The notes under the pieces were generated by a model, which saw only the letters and a program-made list of their open reading frames with translations, did not search any database and was not told where the DNA came from. A DNA stretch of 64,000 nt from Burkholderiales bacterium. Lineage in GTDB: Bacteria > Pseudomonadota > Gammaproteobacteria > Burkholderiales > SG8-39. Numbering within the stretch: the first letter of the stretch is position 1; every line of letters starts with the position of its first letter. Location: positions 1,550,001-1,614,000 of the forward strand of contig JAOSJV010000001.1 in the NCBI GenBank assembly GCA_027493935.1. The letters run 5' to 3'. Shown here piece after piece: positions 9,445 to 19,662 of this stretch. The position numbers and the translations under genes were made by a program.

Positions 9445-10922
9445 ATGATGAACGGACAAGGGAAGTCGGACAGATCCGCAGTACCGACGAAGTCCCCGAA
9501 CAAGGCCGGGCGACCGGCCGCGGAGGGGATGGAGGGAAGGGGTCTGGCCAAAGGGAACCTGCCAGAGCAAAACACGCTCCGGATGCAAAGCCGGGAAGGC
9601 GTGCGCAGTGCACTCGAGCGGGTACGTCAAGCGGCAAAGAAGGACAGGACGATGCGGTTCACCGCGCTCCTGCACCATGTCTACAGCCTCGACACGCTGC
9701 GCACGGCCTACTTCGGCTTGAAGAAGGAAGCCGCCCCGGGTGTGGACGGCGAGACCTGGCGTCACTACGGCGAGGCACTGGAGGAGCATCTTCAGGACCT
9801 CTCGGAGCGGCTCCAGCGGGGCGCGTACCGGGCAAGGCCGGTGCGTCGGGTGTACATCGCCAAAGACGGCGGCGGGCAACGCCCGCTTGGGGTGACGGCG
9901 CTGGAGGACAAGCTCGTCCAGCGGGCCGCCGTCGAGGTGCTGAACGCCATCTACGAGACGGACTTCCTCGGCTTCTCGTACGGGTTTCGCCCCGGGCGCA
10001 GCCAGCACAATTGCCTGGATGCGTTGTACGTGGGCCTGCTCACGAGGCCGGTGAACTGGGTACTCGATGTGGACATCCGTGGCTTCTTCGATTCGATCGA
10101 TCACGGGTGGCTGGTGAAGTTCATCGAGCACCGCATCGCGGATCGGCGCGTCGTGCGGCTCATCCAGAAGTGGCTGAACGCCGGCGTGCTGGAGGATGGC
10201 AAGCGCATGCGTACGGAGGTGGGTACGCCCCAGGGGGCAGTGCATCGCCGCTCCTGGCCAACATCTACCTCCACTACGCGTTCGACCTGTGGGTGCGGGC
10301 GTGGCGCCGAACGCATGCGCGCGGCGAGATGATCGTCGTGCGATACGCCGACGACATTGCGCTCGGCTTCCAGGTGAAGTCCGATGCCGAGCGGTTCCGC
10401 GGGGCACTGGCCGAGCGGTTGGCCAAGTTCGCGCTTGAGCTGCATCCGGAGAAGACCCGGCTGCTGGAGTTCGGCCCGTATGCGGCCGAGCGCCGTGCAC
10501 GCAAGGGGCTCGGGAAGCCCGAGACGTTCAACTTCCTTGGCTTCACGCATATCTGCGCGACCAAACGAAGCAATGGACGCTTCACGGTGCTGCGGCAGAC
10601 GATGCGCAAGCGCCTGCAGGCGAAGCTGCGCGAGGTGAAAGCCGAGTTGCGGCGACGCATGCATGCGCCCATCCCTGCGCAGGGTCAATGGTTGAGCGCG
10701 GTCGTCGATGGGCACTTCCGCTATTACGGGGTTCCCATGAACAGCCCGGCGCTGCATCTGTTCCGGTTCCACGTCGGTCGACTCTGGCATCGCGCGCTGT
10801 GCCGGCGCAGCCAGCGCGGCCGGGTGCGCTGGGAGCGCATGCGGCGCCTGCTCCGGCGTTGGCTGCCCGTTGCGCGCGTGTGCCATCCCTATCCTCTACG
10901 TCGCTTTGGCGTCATCACCTGA
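9445..10922 (+). CDS. ltrA: Group II intron reverse transcriptase/maturase (frameshifted)
   Basis: This is the intron-encoded protein that supports splicing and mobility of the surrounding intron RNA. The reverse-transcriptase blocks are in order: GVDGETW (RT1), YRARPVRRVYIAKDGGGQRPLG (RT2), DFLGFSYGFRPGRS (RT3), LDVDIRGFFDSIDH (RT4) and the catalytic VVRYADDIALGF (RT5). NFLGFTHIC comes next, and the maturase (X) domain follows with YYGVPMN and RFHVGRLW. There is no visible HNH endonuclease domain. One G is missing from the run at 10233-10237; adding it gives the invariant TPQGGSASPLLANIYLHY. Otherwise the protein is full length (~490 residues). Confidence 0.9.
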
Positions 10923-10927
10923 GGCAA

Positions 10928-10960
10928 GAGCCGGATGCGGGAAAGCCGCTCGTCCGGATC
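10928..10960 (+). ncRNA. Group II intron domain V
   Basis: Six bases after the maturase stop, the catalytic hairpin is recognisable: GAGCCGGA pairs with TCCGGATC through a G-T pair, a GCGG/CCGC upper stem has a GAAA loop, and the AGC triad is at 10929-10931. A second hairpin ending near 10997 is the expected domain VI. Confidence 0.85.
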
Positions 10961-11016
10961 CGTGGAGGGGGTGATCAGCAATGGTCATTCCTACTCCGAC
11001 TTCTCAGCGTTGGAAC

Positions 11017-11666
11017 TCACTTTGCCGCCCAGTAAAGCCGCAAGATGCCGGCCTCCGTACTGAACGATCCCGTCTCGCGCACCGCGGCGAACCCGGCGCG
11101 CGCGATCAGCGCCGAAAGGTGGCCGGCCCCGTGGTGCGCCGTCCTCTCGAACCCGTCGAGCAACTGCACCGCGACGAACGCGACCCGCCTGGCGCGGTTT
11201 GCGGGCCGGCCCCAAGCGGCGACATGCAAATCGCCACCGTTCTTTGAGCGCGCACCGCACCTCGCGTAGAGCCGCGCCCTTCTTTGTACTCGTCAAGTGA
11301 AAAAACAAGAGGCTCGGAGGCGACGCGGTCAAATGATTCTGTGACAAACGGCAGTGCCTCGGCACGTCCGAGCTCCCGGTTCCCGAGGATACCGGCGCGC
11401 TTGGCCTTGCCCTGCGCGATCACCAGCGCCTCGACGTCCGCATCGACCCCGGTGGTCGCCGCCGCCGGATTGCGGTACGCGAGCGCGGCGGCAAGTGTCC
11501 CGGTCCCGCACCCGAGATCCAACACGTGCTCGCCAGGGCGAGCGCCAACCTGCTCGACGAGCATGCGCTTGACGGTACGGTCGCGGGTCGTCACCCAACC
11601 CACGCGGTCGTAGAAGCGCGTGAGAACGTGATACCGGAGCGACGGGATGTAGCGGGCCGGCAGCAT
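11017..11666 (-). CDS. SAM-dependent methyltransferase (frameshifted)
   Basis: Class I methyltransferase similar to the UbiE/MenG-like enzymes found in copper/RND clusters. The N-terminus (RYIPSLRYHVLTRFYDRVGW) is followed by the SAM-binding motif HVLDLGCGTGTLA (about residues 49-61). GVDADVEAL comes next, then EALPFVTESFDRVAS. The C-terminal part continues in other frames: ALREVRCALK, then HVAAWGRPANRARRVAFVAV, then LLDGFERTAHH. At least two indels therefore lie between about 11220 and 11340. It directly follows cusA (12 bases apart) and is the last gene before the intron. The substrate is unknown. Confidence 0.7.
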
Positions 11667-11678
11667 GGCAGGTATCTT

Positions 11679-14600
11679 CTAGAACGCCTCCGCGCTGTGC
11701 AGCTTGAGCAGCCGCTCGAGCGGTCTCTCGCCCCACAGCCAGAACATCACCGGCGTGAGGATCGTGTCGAGGATTGTCGAGCTCACGAGCCCGCCGAAGA
11801 TCACCACCGCCACCGGATGCAGGATCTCCTTGCCTGGCGCGTCGGCGGCGAGGAGCAGCGGCACCAGTGCAAACGCCGCCACCAGCGCGGTCATCAGGAC
11901 CGGTGTCAGCCGCTCGAGCGAGCCGCGCACGATCATCGCCTTGCCGAATTTCTCGCCCTCGAACGCGCACAGATTGATGTAGTGGCTCACCTTCAGGATG
12001 CCGTTGCGCGTGGCGATGCCGGCGAGCGTGATGAATCCGATCATCGAGGCGACCGATAGGGGCTGCCCGGAGAGCCAAAGCGCGACCACGGCGCCGACAA
12101 GGGCGAGCGGGATGTTGCCCATGATCATCAGGGCGAGTGCCGCCGAGCGGTAGCGGCTGTAGAGGACGAGGAAGATGAGCGCGACCGAGATCGCCGAGAG
12201 CACCCCGATCAACCGTGTCGCCTCCTCCTGCGCCTGGAACTGGCCTTCGAGGCTGGTGAAGTAGCCGGTCGGCAGCGGGCTCGCCGCGAGCTCGGTACGC
12301 ATGCGCCCGACAATCGTCGCGAGATCGGTGCCGTCGGAGTTGGCCGAGATCGCGATGCGCCGCCGCGTGTTGTCGCGGCTGATCTGGTTCGGGCCGTCGC
12401 CGTCCTCGATCTGCGCGATCAGCGACAGCGGGACGCGTCCGTTCGAGGTCTCGACCGGCAGCCCGCTCGAGCGCGTACTGCCCGCGTGCCGAGTCGGGAA
12501 GGCGCACGACGAGGTCGAAGCGGCGGTTGCCTTCGATCACCTGCGCCACTTTCTCGCCGCCGACGAGCGTTTCGAGCGCTTTCAGCACGGCGGCGGGAGA
12601 GACGCCGTAGGTCGCGGCGCGCTCGTAGTCCACCCGCACCTTGAGCTGCGGGATCAGCACTGCCTTCTCGATCTGCAGGTCGGTGATCCCGGGGATCTTC
12701 GCCAGACGATCGCGCAGGTTCGCCGCGAGCCCGCGCAGCGTGTCGAGGTCGTCGCCATAGACCTTGAGCGCGATCTGCGCGCGCACGCCCGAGAGAATAT
12801 GGTCGAGTCGGTGCGAGATGGGCTGCCCCACGTTGACCACGGCCGGCAGCACGGCGAGCCGGTTGCGGATGTCCTGCAGGATCGCGTCCCGCCCGCGCTC
12901 GGAGCGCGCGAGGTCGACATCGATCTCGGTGGAGTGCACGCCCTCGGCGTGCTCGTCGAGCTCGGCGCGGCCGGTGCGCCGCCCGACGTGCGTCACCTCC
13001 GGCACCTGCTTAATTCCGAGCTCCGCCTGCATGCCGATCCGGTTCGACTCGGCGAGCGAGGTGCCGGGGGTTCAGCAGGAGGCTGATGGTGAGCGTGCCC
13101 TCGTTGAAGGGCGGGAGGAACGAGCGCGGAAACTGCGGTACGGCCGCGGCGGCGAGGACCACGGCGAGGACCGCTCCGACGAGCAGCAGCCGGGCATGAT
13201 CGAAGGACCAGGCGAGCAGCCGGGCGTCCCACGCCTTGAGCTTCTTCACGAGCGGGCTGTAGTCCTCCTTCGCGCGGAGCTCGAAATGGAGTGAGAACCT
13301 CGAGCGCTTGCGCTCGACCTCGTGCGGGGTTTCGTTCCCCTTCGCGAGCAGGAAGTAGCACAGCACCGGCGTCAGCGTCACCGACACGAGCATGCTCGCG
13401 AGGATCGAGATGATGAACGCGACGCCGAGCGGCGCGAAGAGGCGCCCTCGATCCCGGAGAGCGCGAACAGGGGCACGAACACGAGCACGATGATCACGGT
13501 GGCGTAGACGATCCCGGAGAGCACTTCCTTGGTCGCGGCGGCGATCACCCCCAGCGCCGGCCGGAACGCGCCCTCGGCGACGTTGCGTTTGAGCCGCCGC
13601 AGGATGTTCTCCAGGCCCACGACCGCGTCGTCCACCAGCGCGCCAATAGCAATCGCAAGCCCGCCGAGGGTCATGGTGTTGATGGACAGACCCATCGCCT
13701 TGAACACCAGTGCCGTGATCAGGATGGACATCGGGATGGCAGTGAGAGAAATGAGCGTCGTGCGGACGTTGAGCAGGAAGAGAAACAGCACCACCGCGAC
13801 CATGATCGCGCCGTCACGGAGCGCCTCCTCGACGTTGCCGATCGAGGCGCCGATGAAGTTCGACTGCTTGAAAATCACCTCCGGGGCGCTCATTCCGGCC
13901 GGGAGCGAGCGCGTGAGCTCGGCGAGCGCGGCTTCGATCTCGGCGGTGAGCTTCACGGTGTCAGCCGCCGGCTGCTTCTGCACCGAGAGGATCACCGCGG
14001 GCCGCGCGTTGTAGCTCGCGTCCCCGCGCTTCACCGCCGGGGCAGAAGCGCACCGCGGCCACCTGCCTGAGCAGGATCGGCTGGCCGTTCTTGGACGAGA
14101 CGGCGAGGTTCTGCAGGTCAGCGAGCCGCGACGTGCGTCCGATGTTCCGGATGAGGTACTCGCGGGCGGCGGCCTCGAGGAAGCCGCCACTCGTGTTGGT
14201 GGCGTAGTTCTTGAGCGCGGACTCGATCGCCTCGAGCGGTACCCCGAGCGCCGCGAGCTGCGCCGGGTCGGGCTCGACGCGGTACTGCTTCACCTCGCCG
14301 CCGATCGGAATCACCTGTGCGACGCCCGGAATAGTGAGCAACCTGGGACGCATCACCCAGTCGGCGTATTCCCGGACCTGCATTGCCGATGCCCTTGCCG
14401 GATCGGCCGGCAGCGCGATCAGCATGATCTCGCCCATGATCGAGGCGATTGGCCCCATTTGCGGCGCGATGCCTTCGGGCAACTGCTCCCGCACGAGCGA
14501 CAGGCGCTCGGCGACCTGCTGGCGGTTGCGGAAGATCTCGGTGCCCCAGTCGAACTCGACGAAGATGACCGCGAGGCCGATGCCCGACACCGAGCGCACC

Positions 14601-14842
14601 CGCGTCACGCCGGGCATGCCGTTCATCGCCGTCTCGATCGGGAAGGTCACCAGCTGCTCGACCTCCTCCGGCGCCATGCCGCCCGCCTCGGCGAGCAGTG
14701 TGACGGTCGGCTTGTTGAGGTCCGGAAACACGTCCACCGGCATCTGCTTCAGGGTGATGACGCCGTAGAAGACGACGATGAGCGAGGCCGCAAAGACGAG
14801 CAGGCGGTGGCGCAGGCTCTGGTCGATCAGAAACGCGAACAT
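11679..14842 (-). CDS. cusA: Heavy-metal RND efflux pump, CusA/CzcA family (frameshifted)
   Basis: Inner-membrane proton-driven pump that expels Cu(I)/Ag(I) through CusB and CusC. It begins MFAFLIDQSLRHRLLVFAAS and has the HME-RND features PVDVFPDLNKPTVTLLAE and the TM4 proton relay GLAIAIGALVDDAVVGLENI. The second half (SVALIFLVLYSRYRSAALAL, GIATRNGILKVSHY) corresponds to the later membrane bundle. About 1,050 residues in total, normal for the family. Four single-base lesions (about 12470, 13066-13070, 13443 and 14045) break the frame, mostly in C/G runs, and the protein is otherwise continuous. It is downstream of cusB with 2 bases between, so co-transcribed. Confidence 0.92.
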
Positions 14843-14844
14843 GA

Positions 14845-15972
14845 CTAGCGCACCTGCGAGAGCACCGCTGCGCCCTCGGTGACGATCCGATCGCCGGCGG
14901 AGAGCCCCTCGGTGACCGCAACGTTCGCGCCATCGAGCTGCCGGGCGCGGACTTTCTTCGAGACGAAGTGCTCCGGCGCGTCGTGTACCCAGACTGCCGA
15001 ATCACCGGCGCCGTCCTTGACGATCGCCGCGAGCGGCACGGCGATTCCCTTGAGCGTCTGCCGCGTCTGCGCCACCACTTTGACCGGCTGGCCGACCGCG
15101 AGCGGTGGCAGCGGCGGTGTGATCCTGAACAGCACCGGCAGCGCCTGCTCGCGCATCTGCTGCGCCCCGCCGATGAGCGCGAGCTGGAGGGCGGGCCCGT
15201 AATGCGGGATGCCGCTCGCACCGGCGAGGGTCGCCACGATTGCCGGGTCGTACGCGAGCGCCTCCACCATCAGCCGCTGCGGATCGATGATCTCAAACAG
15301 CACCTCGCGCGCCTCGACCACCTGGCCGTTCATCGCGGCGGCCGCGCTGATTACCCCCGACACGGGCGCCACGAGCGGCTCGCGATTAGCCAGGCTCGCA
15401 CCCACCGCAGCCGAGCGCTCGGTCAGGCTTTGCAGGTCGGCCTTCGCGGTATCGATCTCCTTCTGCGGGACGGTGCCCTCCAGCGCCTGAAGACGCGCGA
15501 GTTTCTTCTCGGCGAGCGCGCGGTTTGCACGCAGCTCGGCGAGCGCCGCCTGCTGATTCCCGCGTTCGATGCTGCTCGCCACGGGACGCACGTACGCGAG
15601 CACCTCGCCCTTGGCCACCTTCTGCCCCAGGGTGGGTAGGCCGCGCGGCCCGCCCTCGACGCGCCCGGCCTGGCTCGACTGAACGTGTCCGCCGGCGTTC
15701 GGGTCGGTCACCACACGCCCGATCAGCTCGACGGTCTGGGCAAGATCGCCCACCGTGCCGACGGAGGTGCGGATGCGGAGCTGGCGCTGCGCGGCCTTGG
15801 GCACGAACAGGCTCCCGTCGGCAAGGCGCTGCGGAGCCTCCGCGGCGTTCACAGTCGCGGTGCGCAGTGCCGGCCCCGGCTTGCCCGCCTCCTTACTGTG
15901 GTCTTCACCCTCGTGTGCGGCGGCCTGGGCCGCGACGAGCAGCGCAGCGACAAGTGTCGTCAGTCCTCTCAT
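14845..15972 (-). CDS. cusB: RND efflux membrane-fusion adaptor, CusB-like
   Basis: Periplasmic adaptor joining CusA to CusC. It has a signal peptide (TTLVAALLVAAQAAA) followed by the His-rich start HEGEDHSKEAG typical of metal adaptors. The barrel and lipoyl halves are GRVVTDPNAGGHVQSSQAGR and EPLVAPVSGVISAAAAMNGQ. A helical hairpin lies between them (about residues 140-190), and a C-terminal membrane-proximal domain ends TEGLSAGDRIVTEGAAVL. It is 375 residues and intact. The start at 15972 is chosen because the signal peptide begins there; longer upstream frames have none. Confidence 0.92.
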   Translation of the reverse strand: MRGLTTLVAALLVAAQAAAHEGEDHSKEAGKPGPALRTATVNAAEAPQRLADGSLFVPKAAQRQLRIRTSVGTVGDLAQTVELIGRVVTDPNAGGHVQSSQAGRVEGGPRGLPTLGQKVAKGEVLAYVRPVASSIERGNQQAALAELRANRALAEKKLARLQALEGTVPQKEIDTAKADLQSLTERSAAVGASLANREPLVAPVSGVISAAAAMNGQVVEAREVLFEIIDPQRLMVEALAYDPAIVATLAGASGIPHYGPALQLALIGGAQQMREQALPVLFRITPPLPPLAVGQPVKVVAQTRQTLKGIAVPLAAIVKDGAGDSAVWVHDAPEHFVSKKVRARQLDGANVAVTEGLSAGDRIVTEGAAVLSQVR

Positions 15973-16019
15973 GATGTCTCCTAGGAATCCGTTCAAGCTG
16001 CCCCCGGACCGGGTCGCTC

Positions 16020-16937
16020 TCATCGCTCCGGCGCCGAGCCTCGCGGGGGCGCAATCCGCGTCCATGTCGTGCCGGCGTCGGGAGTGAGGAACACGGCGCG
16101 CTCGAACGTCACAATTGCGAACTCGGCCCGGCGCGCCGGGTTCTGCGCGATGTTCGCCACCGCGTCGCGCTCGAGCGGCGGCAGCGCGGTCTCTTCGCGC
16201 GCGTCGTCCCCGATTGCCACGCGAAACAGGCTGGGCTTGCCGTCGAACGCGCTGAACCAGAGCAAATCGCCCTCGAGCGCAAAGTGCGCAGCCGTGGCAT
16301 GCGCGCCCGCCATCACCTGCTTGAACTCGTCGCCGGCGTCTCGCGACAGGAACAGGCCCGCGCTGGTCGCCGCGGCAATCAACTCCGCCTGCGTCGGATG
16401 CACCGCGAGCGTGTGGAGCTCGCCGTGCAGGCCCCGCCCGCTGGCTCCGCGCCAGGCGGGCCCCTTGCCGATCATCCGGTAGATCCCCGGGCGCGGCATG
16501 CGCGAGTTTGGCGCCGGATTGTGGACGTACACCACGTTGTTTGCGTAGCCCGCAGCGACCACGTGGAACTCGGCCTCCGCCTCGAAGCCGAGCCTCGTCC
16601 AGGACCGCCCGCCGTCGCGACTGCGGATCAGGCCGAGCGGATTGGCGCGGCCAGCGCCTCGCGCGGGGTGCCCGCTGCTGATGATGAAATCGCGGGTGAC
16701 CGCGAAGCCCATGAAGTCGTGCTCGGGCCCGGGCGCCTTCGACCAGCGGCCGTCGCTGTACACGGCAAGTCCATCGTGGCTTGGAATCATGAGTCGGCTA
16801 CCGTCGGGGCTGTAGCCGAGACCGTGAACGTGCCTCAGGGTAACGGTCTCCAGGCCGAACACCGGCGCTGCGAGCGCCAGCGCTCCGGCACCGACGAGCG
16901 CCGTCCATCGCGAGCCGATTCGGGGCCTGGCGCTCAT
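16020..16937 (-). CDS. Exported beta-propeller (BNR/F510_1955-like) protein
   Basis: A 305-residue exported protein with an N-terminal signal (WTALVGAGALALAAPVFG) and repeated propeller blades. Asp-box motifs are visible: RSRDGGRSWTRLGF, FLSRDAGDEFKQV and LTPDAGTTWTRI. This family (sialidase-like fold, no catalytic residues recognised) recurs in CusABC-type operons. A structural or metal-sensing role is possible, but no activity can be claimed. It overlaps the preceding gene by 4 bases, which supports the start at 16937. Confidence 0.7.
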   Translation of the reverse strand: MSARPRIGSRWTALVGAGALALAAPVFGLETVTLRHVHGLGYSPDGSRLMIPSHDGLAVYSDGRWSKAPGPEHDFMGFAVTRDFIISSGHPARGAGRANPLGLIRSRDGGRSWTRLGFEAEAEFHVVAAGYANNVVYVHNPAPNSRMPRPGIYRMIGKGPAWRGASGRGLHGELHTLAVHPTQAELIAAATSAGLFLSRDAGDEFKQVMAGAHATAAHFALEGDLLWFSAFDGKPSLFRVAIGDDAREETALPPLERDAVANIAQNPARRAEFAIVTFERAVFLTPDAGTTWTRIAPPRGSAPER

Positions 16938-17455
16938 CCCGCGGTCCGCCTCGCGCGGCGCAGCACCAGCCATCCAATGCCGACCAGGAGCACCGCGCCT
17001 CCCACCGTCCAGGTGAGCCATTCACTCCAGGCGTGTCCGTGCGCCTCGTCGGGCGGCCTCGAGATGTCCAGCGTGCCCGAGAGCAGGTCCGACTCGTTAC
17101 CGACCGTTACGCTAAATACCAATGCGTGCCGGCCGGGGCTGGCGAGCGCCCCTAGCGGAACGGTATACATGCCGGGCTCGGACGCCGCCATGCCGAGGGC
17201 TTTCAGGGCGCCGCTCTCCAGCTCGAGCGTGGCGCCGGTCACCGGAGCGTTGGTTGGGAACCGATCGAGATACACAACGAGATTGCCGCCGGAGACGACA
17301 CCCACCAGTTCGAAAGCCTCGGAAACCGCCGCGACGCGCGGGATGCTCGTCTGGACCGCGGGCGTCGGGGGCGGACCGTGGTCCTCGCCCTCGTGGCCGA
17401 ACGCGCTCGGACCGGGCACGAGTGCGGCGAGAAACAGGTAGACCAAGCGCTTCAT
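16934..17455 (-). CDS. RND-operon membrane-anchored periplasmic protein
   Basis: A 173-residue protein. A signal peptide (LVYLFLAALVPGPSAFG) precedes HEGEDHGPPP, the same His/acidic start as CusB. A single immunoglobulin-like beta domain follows (APVTGATLELESG, EPGMYTVPLGALASPGRHALVFSVTVG). The C-terminal helix (WTVGGAVLLVGIGWLVL) with a basic tail would anchor it in the inner membrane with the domain in the periplasm. It sits between cusC and the propeller gene with 4-base overlaps on both sides, so it belongs to the pump operon. Likely a metal-handling accessory; no precise function is known to me. Confidence 0.7.
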   Translation of the reverse strand: MKRLVYLFLAALVPGPSAFGHEGEDHGPPPTPAVQTSIPRVAAVSEAFELVGVVSGGNLVVYLDRFPTNAPVTGATLELESGALKALGMAASEPGMYTVPLGALASPGRHALVFSVTVGNESDLLSGTLDISRPPDEAHGHAWSEWLTWTVGGAVLLVGIGWLVLRRARRTAG

Positions 17456-18635
17456 GGCATCACTCCCACCGCCTGATTGAGTCTCGACACCGCTCGCGCC
17501 CGCTCCACCTCGGCCCGGGTCAGGCCGAGTTCGGCGTCGAAGCGCTCATTCTCTGCACGCAGCCGCGAGACGAGATCGATCTCGCCGAGGGTGAACGCCC
17601 GCGCGATCAGCTGCTGCGTTTCCGCGGCCAGCTCGAAGCGCGCAGCGGCGAAGCTGCGAATCGTTTCCGCCTGCGCGAGACCGCGCCGCGCCACCTCGAT
17701 CTCGACGGCGACCCGGGTGCGCTCGAGTTCGTATTCGGCCTGCACCTCGATCAGCTCAGCGTTCGCCGCCGCGATGCGCGGCCGGTTGCGCGCGTCGGTC
17801 GCAAAGGGCAGCTGAACTTGAGGATGAGGGAATTGTCGTAAGGCTGGTCGAACGCGCCGCGCTCGCGGCGCATTCCGAGCGCGAGTTCCGGGTTGTCGCG
17901 CCGGTCCTCGGCGGCCTGGGTGAGCTTCGCCCGTGCCGCCCCGGCGGCACGCTGACGGCTGGAGAGCCGCGGATGGTCGTCGAGCGGGGGTGCAAGGCCG
18001 GCGGTCTCCTCGGCTGCCGACACGGTGGTCATTCCGGTCAACGTCTGGAAGCCCTGTCGCACCCGGAATGCTTTGAGCTCGGCCTCGACCGCTGCCGCTC
18101 GCGCCGACTGCTCGGCCCCCTGCGCCTGGTTGAGATCCACGCGCGCGAGATCGCCCGCCTTGACGCGCCGCGCAACATCAGCGGCGAGCGCGGCGGACTC
18201 CTCGACCTTGCGTCGCGCGAGCGCCAGCTCGACGTCCGCGATCCGCACGTCCCAGTAGGTTTCGCGCACCTCCCCCGCGACCTTCCATTTGGCGACGGTG
18301 AGGCTCCCATCGAGCTGGGAGCGCTCGGCGTCGACGACCGCCGTCTGCCGTGCGCTCTGCCCGGGCAGCCAGAGCGGGAACGCGAGCTCGGCCTCGTACT
18401 CGCGCTGGCCCTCGTTCTGGAATGGCGCGTCGCTGCGTGCGCCGAGACCAAGCGACGGTGGCTGCGGCGTGAGCGCACCTGCCGCGTCGCGTCGCGCGGC
18501 GAGATCGGCCTCGCGCGCGCTCTGCGCGCGCGCCGCGGGCTGCCGCGCCCACGCCGCGTCGACCGCTTGGCGCAGCGTCTGCGCATGCGCGGGAACCCCC
18601 AGCGCGAGCGCCACGAAGAGCAGCAAACTTTTCAT
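17452..18635 (-). CDS. cusC: Outer-membrane efflux protein, CusC/CzcC-like (frameshifted)
   Basis: TolC-family outer-membrane channel, the first gene of the cusC-x-x-cusB-cusA run. It has a signal peptide (MKSLLLFVALALGVPAHA) followed by TLRQAVDAAWARQPAARAQ. Two repeats of long helices carry the usual pattern (ALARRKVEESAALAADVARR and AQAETIRSFAAARFELAAE). The frame breaks at about 17812, just after LILKFS. Reading one base differently gives LPFATDARNRPRIAAANAEL, a standard strand-to-helix transition, and the protein then ends GVMP at 17452. Total ~394 residues. Confidence 0.88.
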
Positions 18636-18684
18636 CTAAGTCCCCGGGTGTCGAAGCCGTTCGCAGGAATCAGGCGCGTGCCGG

Positions 18685-19080
18685 CTAGGGCCGCTCGATG
18701 CGCGTCACGACGTAGGCGCCGCCCACCTTCTCCATGCCGAACTTCACCTTGTCGCCCGCCTTCACCTGGTCGAGTATCGCTGGGTCCCTCACCGGGTAGA
18801 CCATGGTCATGGGCGGCATGTCCATGTTCGGGATCGCACCGTGGCGAATCGTGAGCTTCTTCGCCTCCTTGTCCACCTTGCGAATCTCGCCCTCGGCGAG
18901 AGTGCCGTCGGCCTCGCCCATCATGCCCTTCCCGCCCATCTGCCCCATTGGGGATTTTCCTGAGTCCGTCATCGAGCCCGCGCCCGTCTGAACCTGCGTC
19001 ATGCCCTGCGCACCCGCCTGCTGCGCGCCGACGCTGCCCGCCAGTGCAACGATGAAAAGGAACGTTTCGATGCGTTTCAT
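18685..19080 (-). CDS. cusF: Periplasmic Cu/Ag chaperone, CusF-like
   Basis: A 131-residue exported protein. A signal peptide and a Met-rich linker (GKSPMGQMGGKGMMGE) precede a CusF OB-fold domain. Recognisable features are GEIRKVDKEAKKLTIRHG (the His ligand region), then NMDMPPMTMVYPV with the two Met ligands and aromatic context, and KVKFGMEKVGGAYVVTRIE. CusF hands Cu(I)/Ag(I) to the CusB adaptor. It lies just upstream of cusC with ~50 bases between. The extra Met/Gly linker is longer than in enterobacterial CusF. Confidence 0.88.
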   Translation of the reverse strand: MKRIETFLFIVALAGSVGAQQAGAQGMTQVQTGAGSMTDSGKSPMGQMGGKGMMGEADGTLAEGEIRKVDKEAKKLTIRHGAIPNMDMPPMTMVYPVRDPAILDQVKAGDKVKFGMEKVGGAYVVTRIERP

Positions 19081-19154
19081 TCCGATCTCCGTTCGTATGT
19101 GCTGCAACCAAATTTGCCCGCGCCCCAGCGCGGTCTCGCTCGTCCTCAGCCGGA

Positions 19155-19619
19155 CTACGGTCTGCGCGCGCTCACCACGACCTTTCCGGTCATCCCCGCC
19201 TCGAAGTGGCCCGGAACCGTGCACGCGAAGTCCACGGTTCCGGCGCGCGTAAACTGCCACACGATCTCGCGAGTCTCACCGGGATTCACGAAAGCCTGAT
19301 TCGGCTCCTCGTGCTCCATCCCGGGATGCTTGCGCATCAGCTCGGCGTGCGCCTTCAACTCCTTCATCGAACCGAGCACGAGCTCGTGCGCGACCTTCCC
19401 GGTGTTCTTCACCACGAACCGGACCGTCTCGCCGCGCTTCACGGCGATCTCCGCGGGCCGGTAGCGCATGTCGTCGCCCGAGGTGATCTCGATCGTGCGC
19501 GAGACTTTTTTGGGATCACCCGGCTTGCCGAACTCGGGGCCGTGGCCCGCGTCGGCGAGGACGAGTGCGGGCAACGACAGGGCGAGGGCGGAGAGGGTGG
19601 CGGTGATTGCTTTGTACAT
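19155..19619 (-). CDS. Cupredoxin-domain periplasmic protein (CopI-like)
   Basis: A 154-residue exported blue-copper-type protein. A signal peptide ends at LPALVLA, followed by DAGHGPEFGKPGDP. The cupredoxin core has an N-terminal His (KVAHELVLGSM) and the type-1 copper loop C-T-V-P-G-H-F-E-A-G-M, which supplies Cys, His and Met. An insertion with Met and His (HAELMRKHPGMEHEEP) is typical of copper-tolerance cupredoxins. It sits immediately downstream of the multicopper oxidase and upstream of cusF, all on one strand. Probable role: binding or electron transfer for periplasmic copper. Confidence 0.85.
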   Translation of the reverse strand: MYKAITATLSALALSLPALVLADAGHGPEFGKPGDPKKVSRTIEITSGDDMRYRPAEIAVKRGETVRFVVKNTGKVAHELVLGSMKELKAHAELMRKHPGMEHEEPNQAFVNPGETREIVWQFTRAGTVDFACTVPGHFEAGMTGKVVVSARRP

Positions 19620-19662
19620 TGGAATCGCTCCTATGGAGATCGGGGGGCTGGATTGCAGGGGG

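Larger units (their letters stand above)
9125..11000 (+). mobile_element. Group II intron (approximate ends)
   Basis: The element comprises a structured leader, an intron-encoded protein (9445-10922) and domains V and VI after the stop. It lies between a periplasmic protein gene and a methyltransferase gene that are both on the minus strand. It is therefore inserted in the copper operon in the opposite orientation and cannot splice from the operon transcript. The 5' end is not certain: a helix GGTGT/ACACC occurs near 9145, and the RNA probably begins just before it. The 3' end follows the domain VI hairpin at about 10995-11000. Confidence 0.8.
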
